From the NCBI RefSeq assembly GCF_022513585.1, contig NZ_JAKWBF010000019.1, positions 46,770 to 110,769 of the forward strand: 64,000 nt of DNA, read 5' to 3'. A model generated the notes under the pieces. That model was not told the DNA's origin. It saw only the letters and a program-made list of their open reading frames with translations, and did not search any database. Both the position numbers and the translations under genes were made by a program. Below are positions 18,463 through 26,647 of this stretch, one piece after another (positions within the stretch are counted from its first letter, which is position 1; every line of letters begins with the position of its first letter). This DNA comes from Gordonia gummivorans. Its GTDB lineage: Bacteria; Actinomycetota; Actinomycetes; Mycobacteriales; Mycobacteriaceae.

Positions 18463-19676
18463 CGCCTCCCGGGGCCTGCGTGCTCGCGAGGCTTCGCGAG
18501 CCTGCGCAGGACGGCCGCGTTCGCCGCCGCCTGTGAGTCGATGCCGTGATGCGCAAGGGCATGATCGCGAGCCGCCGCGGAAAAGGATCGTCGGGTCTCC
18601 ACCGAACCCAACAGCCTGGTGACCGCTTGGGTCAGCCCCGCACGATCCCGAGGCGCGATGACATAACCAGATACGTTGTCGCGCAGAGCTTCGCGAACGC
18701 CGGCTGCCTCGTAGGCCACCACCGGAACGCCGGTCGCCTGTGCCTCGACCAAGCCCAGCGGCATTCCTTCGACGAGGCCCGTGTGCACGAAGACATCGGC
18801 GGCTGCCAACAGATCCGCAACGTCGTTGCGCGCGCCGAGGAATCGAATTGCGGGTTCGGGCAAGGCGGAGGCACGAGAACACATTTGGGCCTCGTACTCG
18901 GGGTAGGCACTGGTGGAACCGGCGACAACCACCGTCGCCGCATGACCGATGGCGTCGGCAAGCACGATGAGATCCTCGATGTGCTTGCTCGGATCCAGCC
19001 GGGTCGCTGCCAGCACGATCGGCCGGTCAACCGACAGACCCGCCTCGGCGCGAATCCTGCGTCTCACCGCGTCACCGGAGGCCGGGGCGAAACGAGCGGT
19101 GTCGACTCCGTTCTGAATCACCGTCACCCGCCGTCGCAGCCGGGCGGCCACCGTGTCGGCTACCGAGTTGCTCACCGCAATTGAGTGATTGGCGGATGCG
19201 ATGGCAACGTCACGAAGTCCGGCGCCAACTCCCGGCACCGGTGTCTCGTGAAGTGTCAGTACCGTTCGTACACCCCACATGCGGGCTGCGACAGCCGCGT
19301 CGAGGTGGGTCCAGTGTGAGTTGGCGAGCACGAGTTGGTAACCGCCGCTCCGGACTTCACGGGCGATGCGACGCGGTGTCGACGCCGATCGGCCGGCCTC
19401 GGAGATTGTCCGGCGAAGGCTGATTCTTCCGCCGTCGCGGATCGACCGTTCGACGGGAAGTGGCATCGGCACAACTGGCAGGTCGTGATCGTGCCAGTAG
19501 CGATACTGCTCGAGATCGGGTGGGCACCCAAGCGTGAACTCGATCCCCATCGCAGCCAGGAGCGGATGCAAGCGCAGCAGGTATTTCTGAGCACCCCACA
19601 GTCCTGGGCCTTGGTCCAGCACCAGAACACGGATTGGCTCGGAGCAGTGGCGAGAGTCGCTGAGGAGGTCGTTCAC
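18459..19676 (-). CDS. family 4 glycosyltransferase
   Basis: A 405-residue GT-B fold retaining glycosyltransferase. Landmarks: DQGPGLWGAQKYLLRL at the N-terminal acceptor domain, VIQNGVDTARF, LAATRLDPSKHIEDLI, and the donor-binding E-x7-E segment VEGMPLGLVEAQATGVPVVA. It should add one sugar to the lipid-linked unit on the cytoplasmic face. GTG 19676 forms a GTGA overlap with the upstream GH16 stop. Confidence 0.87.
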   Translation of the reverse strand: MNDLLSDSRHCSEPIRVLVLDQGPGLWGAQKYLLRLHPLLAAMGIEFTLGCPPDLEQYRYWHDHDLPVVPMPLPVERSIRDGGRISLRRTISEAGRSASTPRRIAREVRSGGYQLVLANSHWTHLDAAVAARMWGVRTVLTLHETPVPGVGAGLRDVAIASANHSIAVSNSVADTVAARLRRRVTVIQNGVDTARFAPASGDAVRRRIRAEAGLSVDRPIVLAATRLDPSKHIEDLIVLADAIGHAATVVVAGSTSAYPEYEAQMCSRASALPEPAIRFLGARNDVADLLAAADVFVHTGLVEGMPLGLVEAQATGVPVVAYEAAGVREALRDNVSGYVIAPRDRAGLTQAVTRLLGSVETRRSFSAAARDHALAHHGIDSQAAANAAVLRRLAKPREHAGPGRR

Positions 19677-20620
19677 CCGTACAACCTCACCCAGTCGACG
19701 CTCATCTCTGCCGGCAGCGCACCGATGCCGGCAGCGCCCGGCCAGTCGCCGCCCACGGCGACATTGAGCACCAGGAAGAACGGATCGTCCATCACCCAGA
19801 CCGACTGTGGCGGTAGGTCCTCGAGTCCGACCGTGAAGACCTCGTGACCATCGATACCGATTCTGATATGGCCTTTCGTGCGATCCACCCAGTAGACGTG
19901 ATAGCCGTCGGGGTCTCCGAGTTGACTGGGCGGTACCGCCTTCTGCACCTTCCACGGCGTCTTGTCGGCGAGGTTGGTGCGGGGGCCGATGGCGCCAACC
20001 GAGTTGTTCGGCCAGGTGTTGGCGAGTTCGAAGATGTCGATCTCGCCGGATTCCGGATAGCCGACGACGTCGATGCTCGACCCGAGCATCCAGATCGCCG
20101 GGTGAATGCCCTGGCCTTCCGGAAGTTTCGCCCGGACCGCAAGGACCCCGGCAGACATTCCCATCTTGCCGTTGCTGTCGATCCGGGCAGATGTCACCTG
20201 GCTGCCGTCTCGCCGCGCCACGATACGCAGATTCCCGCTACCGTCCAGCGAGAGATTGTTGGGAGACGCCGTGTACACCTGCTTTTCGCGGTTTCCCCAT
20301 CCTCCGCCACCTTGTCTGATGTTCCACAGCCGTGCGCTCGGCAGCGCCCCCGCCGAGCCGTTGAACTCGTCGGACGACACGATCCGGAGGTTCGGATCGA
20401 CCTGAAAGCGGTCTCGCGACTCCTTGTCGGCCGCTGAGGCCGCCACCGAGCCGGTAATCGCAAGCCCCGCTGTGACTATCAGGACGCCGGCGATCAGCAA
20501 TGCAGGGGTTCCCTTGGCTCCGTTCGGCGTGGCGAACAGTGTCGTCACGTATCGCCGCGCGGCCGCGGTGGTTTTGGTGAAAATAATTGTCCCCCTTGAT
20601 AGATGGCTTCGACCAGTCAC
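19673..20620 (-). CDS. secreted family 16 glycoside hydrolase, copy 1
   Basis: A 315-residue protein with an N-terminal membrane/signal segment (LLIAGVLIVTAGLAITGSVA, cleavage likely after ASA) and a GH16 domain. The catalytic block GEIDIFE supplies nucleophile E193, helper D195 and acid/base E198. Downstream HPAIWMLG and the final VDWVRLYG strand are typical. GH16 enzymes cut or transfer beta-1,3/1,4-glucans and galactans; inside an exopolysaccharide operon it may trim, release or ligate the polymer. The start is unclear: GTG 20620 overlaps the upstream stop, GTG 20548 lies just before the hydrophobic helix, and an AAGGGGG site lies near 20594-20600. Confidence 0.85.
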   Translation of the reverse strand: MTGRSHLSRGTIIFTKTTAAARRYVTTLFATPNGAKGTPALLIAGVLIVTAGLAITGSVAASAADKESRDRFQVDPNLRIVSSDEFNGSAGALPSARLWNIRQGGGGWGNREKQVYTASPNNLSLDGSGNLRIVARRDGSQVTSARIDSNGKMGMSAGVLAVRAKLPEGQGIHPAIWMLGSSIDVVGYPESGEIDIFELANTWPNNSVGAIGPRTNLADKTPWKVQKAVPPSQLGDPDGYHVYWVDRTKGHIRIGIDGHEVFTVGLEDLPPQSVWVMDDPFFLVLNVAVGGDWPGAAGIGALPAEMSVDWVRLYG

Positions 20621-22830
20621 CACGGCTCACGGTCCGTAGGGGTGTGGTGGTACATGAAGATGATGGTGTCGGCATCGGTGTGGAATCGGACGAAGTTGGG
20701 ATTCTCGTCCAGAAGGGAGACGAGGATTTCGATTGCGCCCTTGCGGAAGTAACCAAAGTAGTCGCTGTACGCCGACATCTGGCGAGGCAGGACGAGGTAG
20801 AACTTTCCCCCGGTCCCTGCCCCGAGTCTGACCAGGAATCGCATGTCTTCTGGGGTCGGAAAGCCCCGGGCCATAGACTCTTTGAGGAAGATCAGTGCCT
20901 TGTCGTAGCCAGGGTTGGCCTCAGCAAGGCGAACGTAGTCGGCTGTTGCCCTCGGCGGCCATCCAGAAGGCCCGATCTGGACGATCACTGTGGACGGCTC
21001 TGCTTCGGCAAGAATCTTCTGACTCATGCTCACTTGCCCACGGGTCAACTGGATGTAAGACCAGCCACCGTAATAGCTGTGCAGGGCACTGACGCCGACG
21101 ATACTCATCGCGACCGCCATCACGACGGCCTTGCGCCTCAGCGTGAAACCTCGCGTCCTCTCGGGTCCCCCCGCGGGTCCGAACAGGGCTTTGTCGGCAG
21201 CGATGCCCACCAGGACCGAACATCCGACCAACGAGTACAACAGGACGCGGAATATCGCCTCGCCCCCATAGCTCTGGCCGCCGAGCAGGAGTCCGGGCGA
21301 GAACGCTATCACTGGAAGTGCAAGGTCCCGACGCCCATGTCGCCACAGATAGATGAAGGCAATTGCGGCGGCAGCCCACACGGTGAGGAACACCGCACGG
21401 TCGACATCCTGAAGCACGGTGCGCGCCAATGAGTCACCAGGAAGGTTGGGCAGATTCGTCTTCGAGTTCTTCAACGGATTCGCCCCGGTAAAACCACCGT
21501 AGTGAACAATCCACGGTATGCGAGGCACGATGAACGCCCCGAATATCGCAATGAACGCTCCGACGAACCAGATCGGCCTGACACGGTTGAGCAGGGTGAG
21601 GAGAACAACGCAGATGAGCAACCAGACCGGAGTCAACTGGTGGGTCACGACGACAACGGCGAACAGTGGCAGAGCGTAGTACGCGGTACCGGTGTCGGTC
21701 TTGGAACCGACCAAGAGCGCCAGCACGGTGATCGCAATGATCATCGCGATCGCCTGCGGCGAATAGTAGTCTTGGCCAACCCAATTGACGAGCTCCGCGC
21801 ACATCACCGCGATCAGGGCGGCCTTCGTTGATCCGCCGAGCGCCCGACCGAGACCCCAGATGGACAAGGCGAGGAGCACATGGGTCGCCGGAGCAAACCA
21901 GTGCGCGACGTCCGTTGGGGCAATTCCGGTGGTGTCACTGAACCAGGCGCCGCCGACAAAGAATCCGGGCCAACTCGAGTAGATGTCGATGAAACTGGGA
22001 GGGAGGGTTGACTCCTTGCTGATGTAGTCGACCAACCCGATGTGCTTGTAGGTCCAGGAGTAGATCGGTACATCGGTCAGCAATGTCGCCGTCACTCGGA
22101 TGGCGACGATGGTCCCGAGGATCGTGATCACCGCACCGGGTGTGTCGTCGGCGACGAGGCAGGCAACAAAGACGCAGATCAGGGTGGCGAGACACACAGC
22201 AAGCAACACGCCGCCCACCGTGAACATCAGGCCGAACAAGCCGAATTCGGTCCGCCACAGTGTCATCAGGCCGGTCACCCAGAGGACTGCGGCCACTCCC
22301 AATGCCGCCGTTCGTCGGGACCACAGTGCTGCCATTGCCGGGACGCAACCCAGCACTGAACGCTGCACCAGTTCAATGGCCTCGGTTCGGCGCTGCTCCG
22401 TTCGCAGGGCGACTGCACTCGACGCCAGGCACACGGTGGCGAGCGTGATGGTCACCGCCGCAGCGGAATACCACCCAACCCAGACCAGGACCGTGCCCAG
22501 CGCGATAGGTGCGGCGAGACCGAGTGCCGGATACAGCGCCAGCTTCAGGTGGGTGGCCGGACGTACCGGAACACATACTGCTGCGCCGAACCCGGCCAGG
22601 ATCAGTGGCAAGAGCAGCAGGAGCCGCAGCGTGGGGGGTATGTCGAAGAATGTGCATAGGGCCAGTGCACCGGAAGCGCCGGCAATCAACGGTTCTGATG
22701 CCCGGCCATTGCCGGACACTGCAGAGTCGTCGACCGCAGGCAAAGTTGCTGCTGGCTCGATTGTTGTGGCGATCGTGCTACCTCCTTGGCAGACCGCACA
22801 GAGGCAAGCATCGCGGAACCGCTCGCACAT
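20617..22830 (-). CDS. large polytopic membrane protein, polymerase- or GT-C-like
   Basis: About 737 residues with a dozen or more hydrophobic helices in the first 540 residues and a soluble C-terminal domain of about 170 residues (from GQVSMSQKILAEAEPSTVIV). Extracytoplasmic loops are rich in aromatic residues (YSWTYKHIGLVDYI, WFSDTTGIAP). The size, topology and operon position fit a Wzy-like polymerase or GT-C glycosyltransferase, but I do not recognise the family. The start is doubtful: ATG 22830 lacks a ribosome site, whereas a perfect AAGGAGGT (22783-22790) is followed by no ATG, GTG or TTG, only ACG and then ATC. Confidence 0.6.
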   Translation of the reverse strand: MCERFRDACLCAVCQGGSTIATTIEPAATLPAVDDSAVSGNGRASEPLIAGASGALALCTFFDIPPTLRLLLLLPLILAGFGAAVCVPVRPATHLKLALYPALGLAAPIALGTVLVWVGWYSAAAVTITLATVCLASSAVALRTEQRRTEAIELVQRSVLGCVPAMAALWSRRTAALGVAAVLWVTGLMTLWRTEFGLFGLMFTVGGVLLAVCLATLICVFVACLVADDTPGAVITILGTIVAIRVTATLLTDVPIYSWTYKHIGLVDYISKESTLPPSFIDIYSSWPGFFVGGAWFSDTTGIAPTDVAHWFAPATHVLLALSIWGLGRALGGSTKAALIAVMCAELVNWVGQDYYSPQAIAMIIAITVLALLVGSKTDTGTAYYALPLFAVVVVTHQLTPVWLLICVVLLTLLNRVRPIWFVGAFIAIFGAFIVPRIPWIVHYGGFTGANPLKNSKTNLPNLPGDSLARTVLQDVDRAVFLTVWAAAAIAFIYLWRHGRRDLALPVIAFSPGLLLGGQSYGGEAIFRVLLYSLVGCSVLVGIAADKALFGPAGGPERTRGFTLRRKAVVMAVAMSIVGVSALHSYYGGWSYIQLTRGQVSMSQKILAEAEPSTVIVQIGPSGWPPRATADYVRLAEANPGYDKALIFLKESMARGFPTPEDMRFLVRLGAGTGGKFYLVLPRQMSAYSDYFGYFRKGAIEILVSLLDENPNFVRFHTDADTIIFMYHHTPTDREPW

Positions 22831-22896
22831 GTCGGCATGTGCGAGCCCGCGGTGGTCTTCTGTGTCCGCAACACCCCGGTCGGGGTGGGTGAAACC

Positions 22897-23718
22897 TCAG
22901 GCCGCGCCTGCGACCTCGAGGTTGTCGGTTCCGGCGATGGCCCGGCCCAGCCGAACACGCATCGCGCCAACCCGATTGGGTGTTGCCGGAGCGGGCTCGG
23001 CCGTCTTCTCGACCGCCACCCTCTCGTCGAAGATGGTTCGCAGAACCCGGATTCCGTCGCTGACTGCGTTCAGATTGCTCTCGCCATGGATGCGGTCACG
23101 CTCGTAGCTGGCCACCTCGGCGATCTTGAGGCCCGAACGCGCCACCCGAATGTTCATCAAGGTTTCGACCTCGAAGCCGTCGCCCCACTGTGCCTCGGTG
23201 AGTGCTGGGTCGGGCATGTCGATGATCGGTAGGCAATGACGCCAGAAGGCGTTGTAGCCGTAGCAGAGGTCGGTGAAGCGGGCCGAGTAGAGATGGTTGA
23301 CGATGCCGTTGAGTCCCAGGTTGCCCAAGCGGCGCAAGCGGGTGATGTCGGAGCTACCGCCACGGTAGGTGAAACGGGAACCCTTGGCGAAGTCGGCACC
23401 ATCGCAGAGCGCTTGGACGAACATCGGGATCTCGGCGGCGTCCGTGGAACCGTCGGCATCGATCATGACGATGATCTCGCCCTTGGCGGCCGCAAAACCG
23501 CAGGCCAGGGCATTACCCTTGCCCTTGCGGGTCTGCTGGATCAGGCGTGCGTGTGGCCAGAGCGATCGAGCGACGTCGAGCGTGCCGTCGGTCGAGCCAC
23601 CGTCGACGACGATGATCTCCGCTATGCCGTCCGGCATGCGTTTGGCAACATATGGAAGGTTCTTCGCCTCGTTCCGAGTCGGCACGATGACGGAGACATC
23701 ACGATGTGGAAGGCGCAT
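22897..23718 (-). CDS. family 2 glycosyltransferase, polyprenyl-phosphate type
   Basis: A 273-residue GT-A enzyme close in pattern to dolichol/polyprenyl-phosphate mannosyltransferases: VSVIVPTRNEAKNLPYV, IIVVDGGSTDGT, RKGKGNALACGF, the DxD in MIDADGSTD, and a C-terminal RIHGESNLNAVSDG. It may load a sugar on polyprenyl phosphate for an extracytoplasmic GT-C enzyme, possibly the large membrane protein that follows it. It is the first gene of the minus-strand operon and faces a 344-base divergent promoter region. Confidence 0.82.
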   Translation of the reverse strand: MRLPHRDVSVIVPTRNEAKNLPYVAKRMPDGIAEIIVVDGGSTDGTLDVARSLWPHARLIQQTRKGKGNALACGFAAAKGEIIVMIDADGSTDAAEIPMFVQALCDGADFAKGSRFTYRGGSSDITRLRRLGNLGLNGIVNHLYSARFTDLCYGYNAFWRHCLPIIDMPDPALTEAQWGDGFEVETLMNIRVARSGLKIAEVASYERDRIHGESNLNAVSDGIRVLRTIFDERVAVEKTAEPAPATPNRVGAMRVRLGRAIAGTDNLEVAGAA

Positions 23719-24062
23719 TCCTCATTCCCCCGAAATAGGATGCTGGTTAATAGGCGGTGAACAGCCGATGTCCGCGCGGTGCGGCATCGATGTCGCCGGT
23801 GTGTCGGGCGAAATCTCCCACCGCAGTGGCCATCTCACCCGAGGTCAAGAGTGAGGCCTTCCGGGGTTGGGCGCAACTCCGTAAATCGGCGCGATTGTTT
23901 TCCCGATTCGGCTCTTCGGGGTGAAGAATTGACGTAATCACTTGGGGGGCAGTTAGTTACGCGTACATGCAATCAAATGCATGTGACCCTCTGCTGTGAT
24001 TGCTCTCACTTGCAAGCACCTGCAGGTCGATGCCAAGCCGTTCTCGGCGCATACTTAGTCGC
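23719..24062. promoter_or_regulatory. divergent promoter region of the exopolysaccharide locus
   Basis: 344 bases without a credible gene, more AT-rich than the flanks, between the two divergent operons. Both operons must start here. Upstream of the plus-strand gene a weak -10-like CATACT (24049-24054) lies seven bases before the ATG, which would give a leaderless or very short leader; the matching -35 is poor. No clear inverted repeat was found. Confidence 0.5.
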
Positions 24063-25127
24063 ATGAGTTCGGGGGCTCTGGGTGGCGCTGACGTCACCGT
24101 CATCATCTGTGCGTACACCCATGATCGGTGGAACGACATCTGCGACGCGATCAAATCCGTTGTGCGACAGTCGCTGAAACCGGCAGAGTGTCTGGTGGTC
24201 GTAGACCACAATCGGCCGTTGGCCGACGAGTTGACCGCGTTCGTGTGGCGGTGTGATTTCCAATCGATGGTGACGGTGATCCACAGCACCGGGCCGCGCG
24301 GCCTGTCCGGGGCTCGGAACTCGGGCGTCGCGCGGGCCACTACGGCCATCGTCGCGTTTCTCGACGACGATGCGGCAGCCGACCGCGAATGGTTGGCCGA
24401 ACTCGTCGCAGCCTACGATTCGGACGATGTTCGCGGGGTAGGCGGACACGTCCGTCCGCGGTGGCCCGATCGCGTACGTCCGGGCTGGTTCCCTTCGGAG
24501 TTCAACTGGGTCGTCGGTTGCAGTTACACCGGTTCGCCGACCGAGGTTGCGGAGGTCCGGAACTTCATCGGCGCCAACATGTCCCTTCGCCGAGACGACG
24601 TGATGGCCGCGGAAGGCTTCCATACGGGCCTTGGACGCGTCGGCAAGACTCCACTGGGGTGCGAGGAAACCGAGCTGTGCATCCGCATCCGCCAGCGCAG
24701 GCCGGGCGCACGGATGATGCACGTTCCTGCCGCGTCAGTAGGACACCGGGTGAGTGCCGATCGCGTGACGATTCGGTACTTTCTGCGCCGGTGCCACGCG
24801 GAGGGGATCTCCAAAGCGGCGGTGTCTGGACTCGTCGGTAGCGCGGACGGATTACAGAGCGAGCGCCGGTACACCATGTACGTTTTGCCGCGCGGGATTC
24901 TCGGTCGATTGAGTCGGGTGGTCGGGACGAGCGCTGGTGTCCGGCAGCGCGTGGATCTTGCAGCGCAGACCGTGGTCTTGGCCGGTGGTCTGCTCACGAC
25001 GACATTCGGCTACGTCCGTGGACGCACCACTGGGGCGGCGATCCCGGATCGGCTGACCCCTCTACATCTGCGCGTCGTCGGAGATTCGTACAAGGTGACC
25101 GACGCTGCCTCCGGAGGATCGAAATGA
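24063..25127 (+). CDS. family 2 glycosyltransferase, first gene of the plus-strand operon
   Basis: A 354-residue GT-A enzyme: VTVIICAYTHDRWNDICDAI, SGARNSGVARA, the metal site in AFLDDDAAADREW, GANMSLRRDD, and a CEETELCIRIRQ segment. A C-terminal region of about 100 residues includes weakly hydrophobic stretches. It probably adds a sugar to the same polymer as the divergent operon. ATG 24063 is preferred over the longer frame because it lies just before the conserved domain; no ribosome site is visible. Its stop overlaps the GH16 start (ATGA). Confidence 0.83.
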   Translation: MSSGALGGADVTVIICAYTHDRWNDICDAIKSVVRQSLKPAECLVVVDHNRPLADELTAFVWRCDFQSMVTVIHSTGPRGLSGARNSGVARATTAIVAFLDDDAAADREWLAELVAAYDSDDVRGVGGHVRPRWPDRVRPGWFPSEFNWVVGCSYTGSPTEVAEVRNFIGANMSLRRDDVMAAEGFHTGLGRVGKTPLGCEETELCIRIRQRRPGARMMHVPAASVGHRVSADRVTIRYFLRRCHAEGISKAAVSGLVGSADGLQSERRYTMYVLPRGILGRLSRVVGTSAGVRQRVDLAAQTVVLAGGLLTTTFGYVRGRTTGAAIPDRLTPLHLRVVGDSYKVTDAASGGSK

Positions 25128-25957
25128 GTTCATCCGCAGAGTCTTACGGCCTACGTGGGCTCGCCGTCGCAGTGTCGGCGATTGCCTTATCGGCTCTCGT
25201 GCCGATTCTTGGCGTGCCTCCGGCCCAAGGTGCGCCGCGCCTGGTTCCGGTGGCGTCAGCTGCGGTGTCAGAGGAGTTCAACGGCGCGGCCGGAGCAGCA
25301 CCGGATCCCTCGGTCTGGACCTACGACGTCGGCGGTGGCGGTTGGGGCAACGATGAGAAGCAGGTCTATACCAATGATCGCTCCAATTCCCGACTGGACG
25401 GACAGGGCCGCCTGGTCATCGAAGCGCGCCGTTCAGGGAACACCTATACCTCTGCCCGTTTGACGACGCGAGGCAAGTTCGCCTTCACGACCGGCCTCAT
25501 CGAAGCCCGGATCGCGACACCGCGCGGCACCGGCTTGCATCCCGCGTTCTGGCTGCTTGGCACTGACATCGCGACGGTCGGGTACCCGGCATCCGGCGAG
25601 ATCGACATCATGGAGTTCGTCAACGACGGAGCCAGCTGGCACACCGCTCTGCACGGGCCCACGACGACCGGTGGTCATTGGCAGAAGACGATGGCCGGCG
25701 AATTTGCGGGGCAGTCCGACGACTTCCACGTGTATGGCGTGTATCGGTCGCGCGGCATGATCGCGATGCTGATCGATGGCAAGGTGATCAGTGTCTACAC
25801 TCCCGCGACGCTTCCTGCCAACGGGCGTTGGGTGTTCGACAAACCGATGTATGTCCTGCTCAACCTGGCGGTGGGTGGGCGTTGGCCCGGTCCGGTCAGT
25901 CCAGCGACCGACTTTCCGGCACGAATGACCGTCGACTGGGTGCGCTACCATCCGTGA
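25124..25957 (+). CDS. secreted family 16 glycoside hydrolase, copy 2
   Basis: A 277-residue protein with a signal peptide (about residues 1-36) and one GH16 domain. The catalytic block SGEIDIMEF gives E159, D161 and E164. It is paralogous to the GH16 in the opposite operon: both share GGGGWG, EKQVYT, a SARL/SARI strand and HPAxWxLG. It follows the GT2 gene with a four-base overlap and abuts the ABC transporter genes. It probably acts on the exported polymer or on cell-wall glucan; the substrate is unknown. Confidence 0.87.
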   Translation: MSSSAESYGLRGLAVAVSAIALSALVPILGVPPAQGAPRLVPVASAAVSEEFNGAAGAAPDPSVWTYDVGGGGWGNDEKQVYTNDRSNSRLDGQGRLVIEARRSGNTYTSARLTTRGKFAFTTGLIEARIATPRGTGLHPAFWLLGTDIATVGYPASGEIDIMEFVNDGASWHTALHGPTTTGGHWQKTMAGEFAGQSDDFHVYGVYRSRGMIAMLIDGKVISVYTPATLPANGRWVFDKPMYVLLNLAVGGRWPGPVSPATDFPARMTVDWVRYHP

Positions 25958-26647
25958 ATGTCCGCTGGTGGGGAAGGGCCGCTCGTTGAGGCGGTCGATC
26001 TGGTGCGTGAGTACCAGATGGGGGAGCAGACCGTCCGGGCGCTCGACGGCCTGAATCTGAGCATCGACGGTGGGCAGTTCGTCTCCATCGTCGGGCCGTC
26101 TGGGGCAGGAAAGAGCACGCTTCTGCACATTCTGGGTGCACTGGACACCCCGACGTCGGGCACCATCACCGTCGACGGTGTGGACCTCGGCAGCCTCGAC
26201 GACGAGTCGGCGTCGGCCTTCCGGCGCACGCGCGTGGGCTTCGTGTTCCAGTTCTTCAATCTGGTCCCGACGATGTCGGCGTGGGAGAACGTCGCGTTGC
26301 CGCGTCTGCTCGACAACCGATCGCTGCGCAAGGCCAAGCCGCGCGCCGTCGAGTTGCTCGAACAGGTCGGGCTCGGTGACCGCGTCGACCACCGGCCGTC
26401 GGAGTTGTCCGGCGGGCAGATGCAGCGCGTGGCCATCGCGCGGTCGCTGATCATGGACCCGACGATCCTGCTCGCCGACGAACCGACCGGCAATCTCGAC
26501 TCGAAGACCGGTGCATCGGTGTTGGACCTCCTCGCCGACGTCGCGCACGACGCACCCGACCGGCTCGTCGTGATGGTCACCCACGACCCCAAGGCGGCCG
26601 GCGTGGCCGACCGTACGATCACCGTCGCCGACGGAAAGATCGCCTGA
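25958..26647 (+). CDS. ABC transporter ATP-binding protein, MacB/LolD type
   Basis: A 229-residue ATPase with Walker A GPSGAGKST, the Q-loop region, signature LSGGQMQR, Walker B ILLADEPTG and an H-loop MVTHDPKAAG. The sequence falls in the MacB/LolD/FtsE-like group that works with FtsX-domain permeases. ATG directly follows the GH16 stop, and its own stop overlaps the permease start by one base. With the permease it forms a transporter that moves lipoproteins, peptides or acts mechanically on surface molecules. Confidence 0.92.
   Translation: MSAGGEGPLVEAVDLVREYQMGEQTVRALDGLNLSIDGGQFVSIVGPSGAGKSTLLHILGALDTPTSGTITVDGVDLGSLDDESASAFRRTRVGFVFQFFNLVPTMSAWENVALPRLLDNRSLRKAKPRAVELLEQVGLGDRVDHRPSELSGGQMQRVAIARSLIMDPTILLADEPTGNLDSKTGASVLDLLADVAHDAPDRLVVMVTHDPKAAGVADRTITVADGKIA

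Noticed and set aside
22686..22970. 94-residue frame between the polytopic membrane gene and the GT2
   Set aside because: It overlaps both genes in another frame and lacks any ribosome site of its own; AAGGAGGT fits the membrane gene better.
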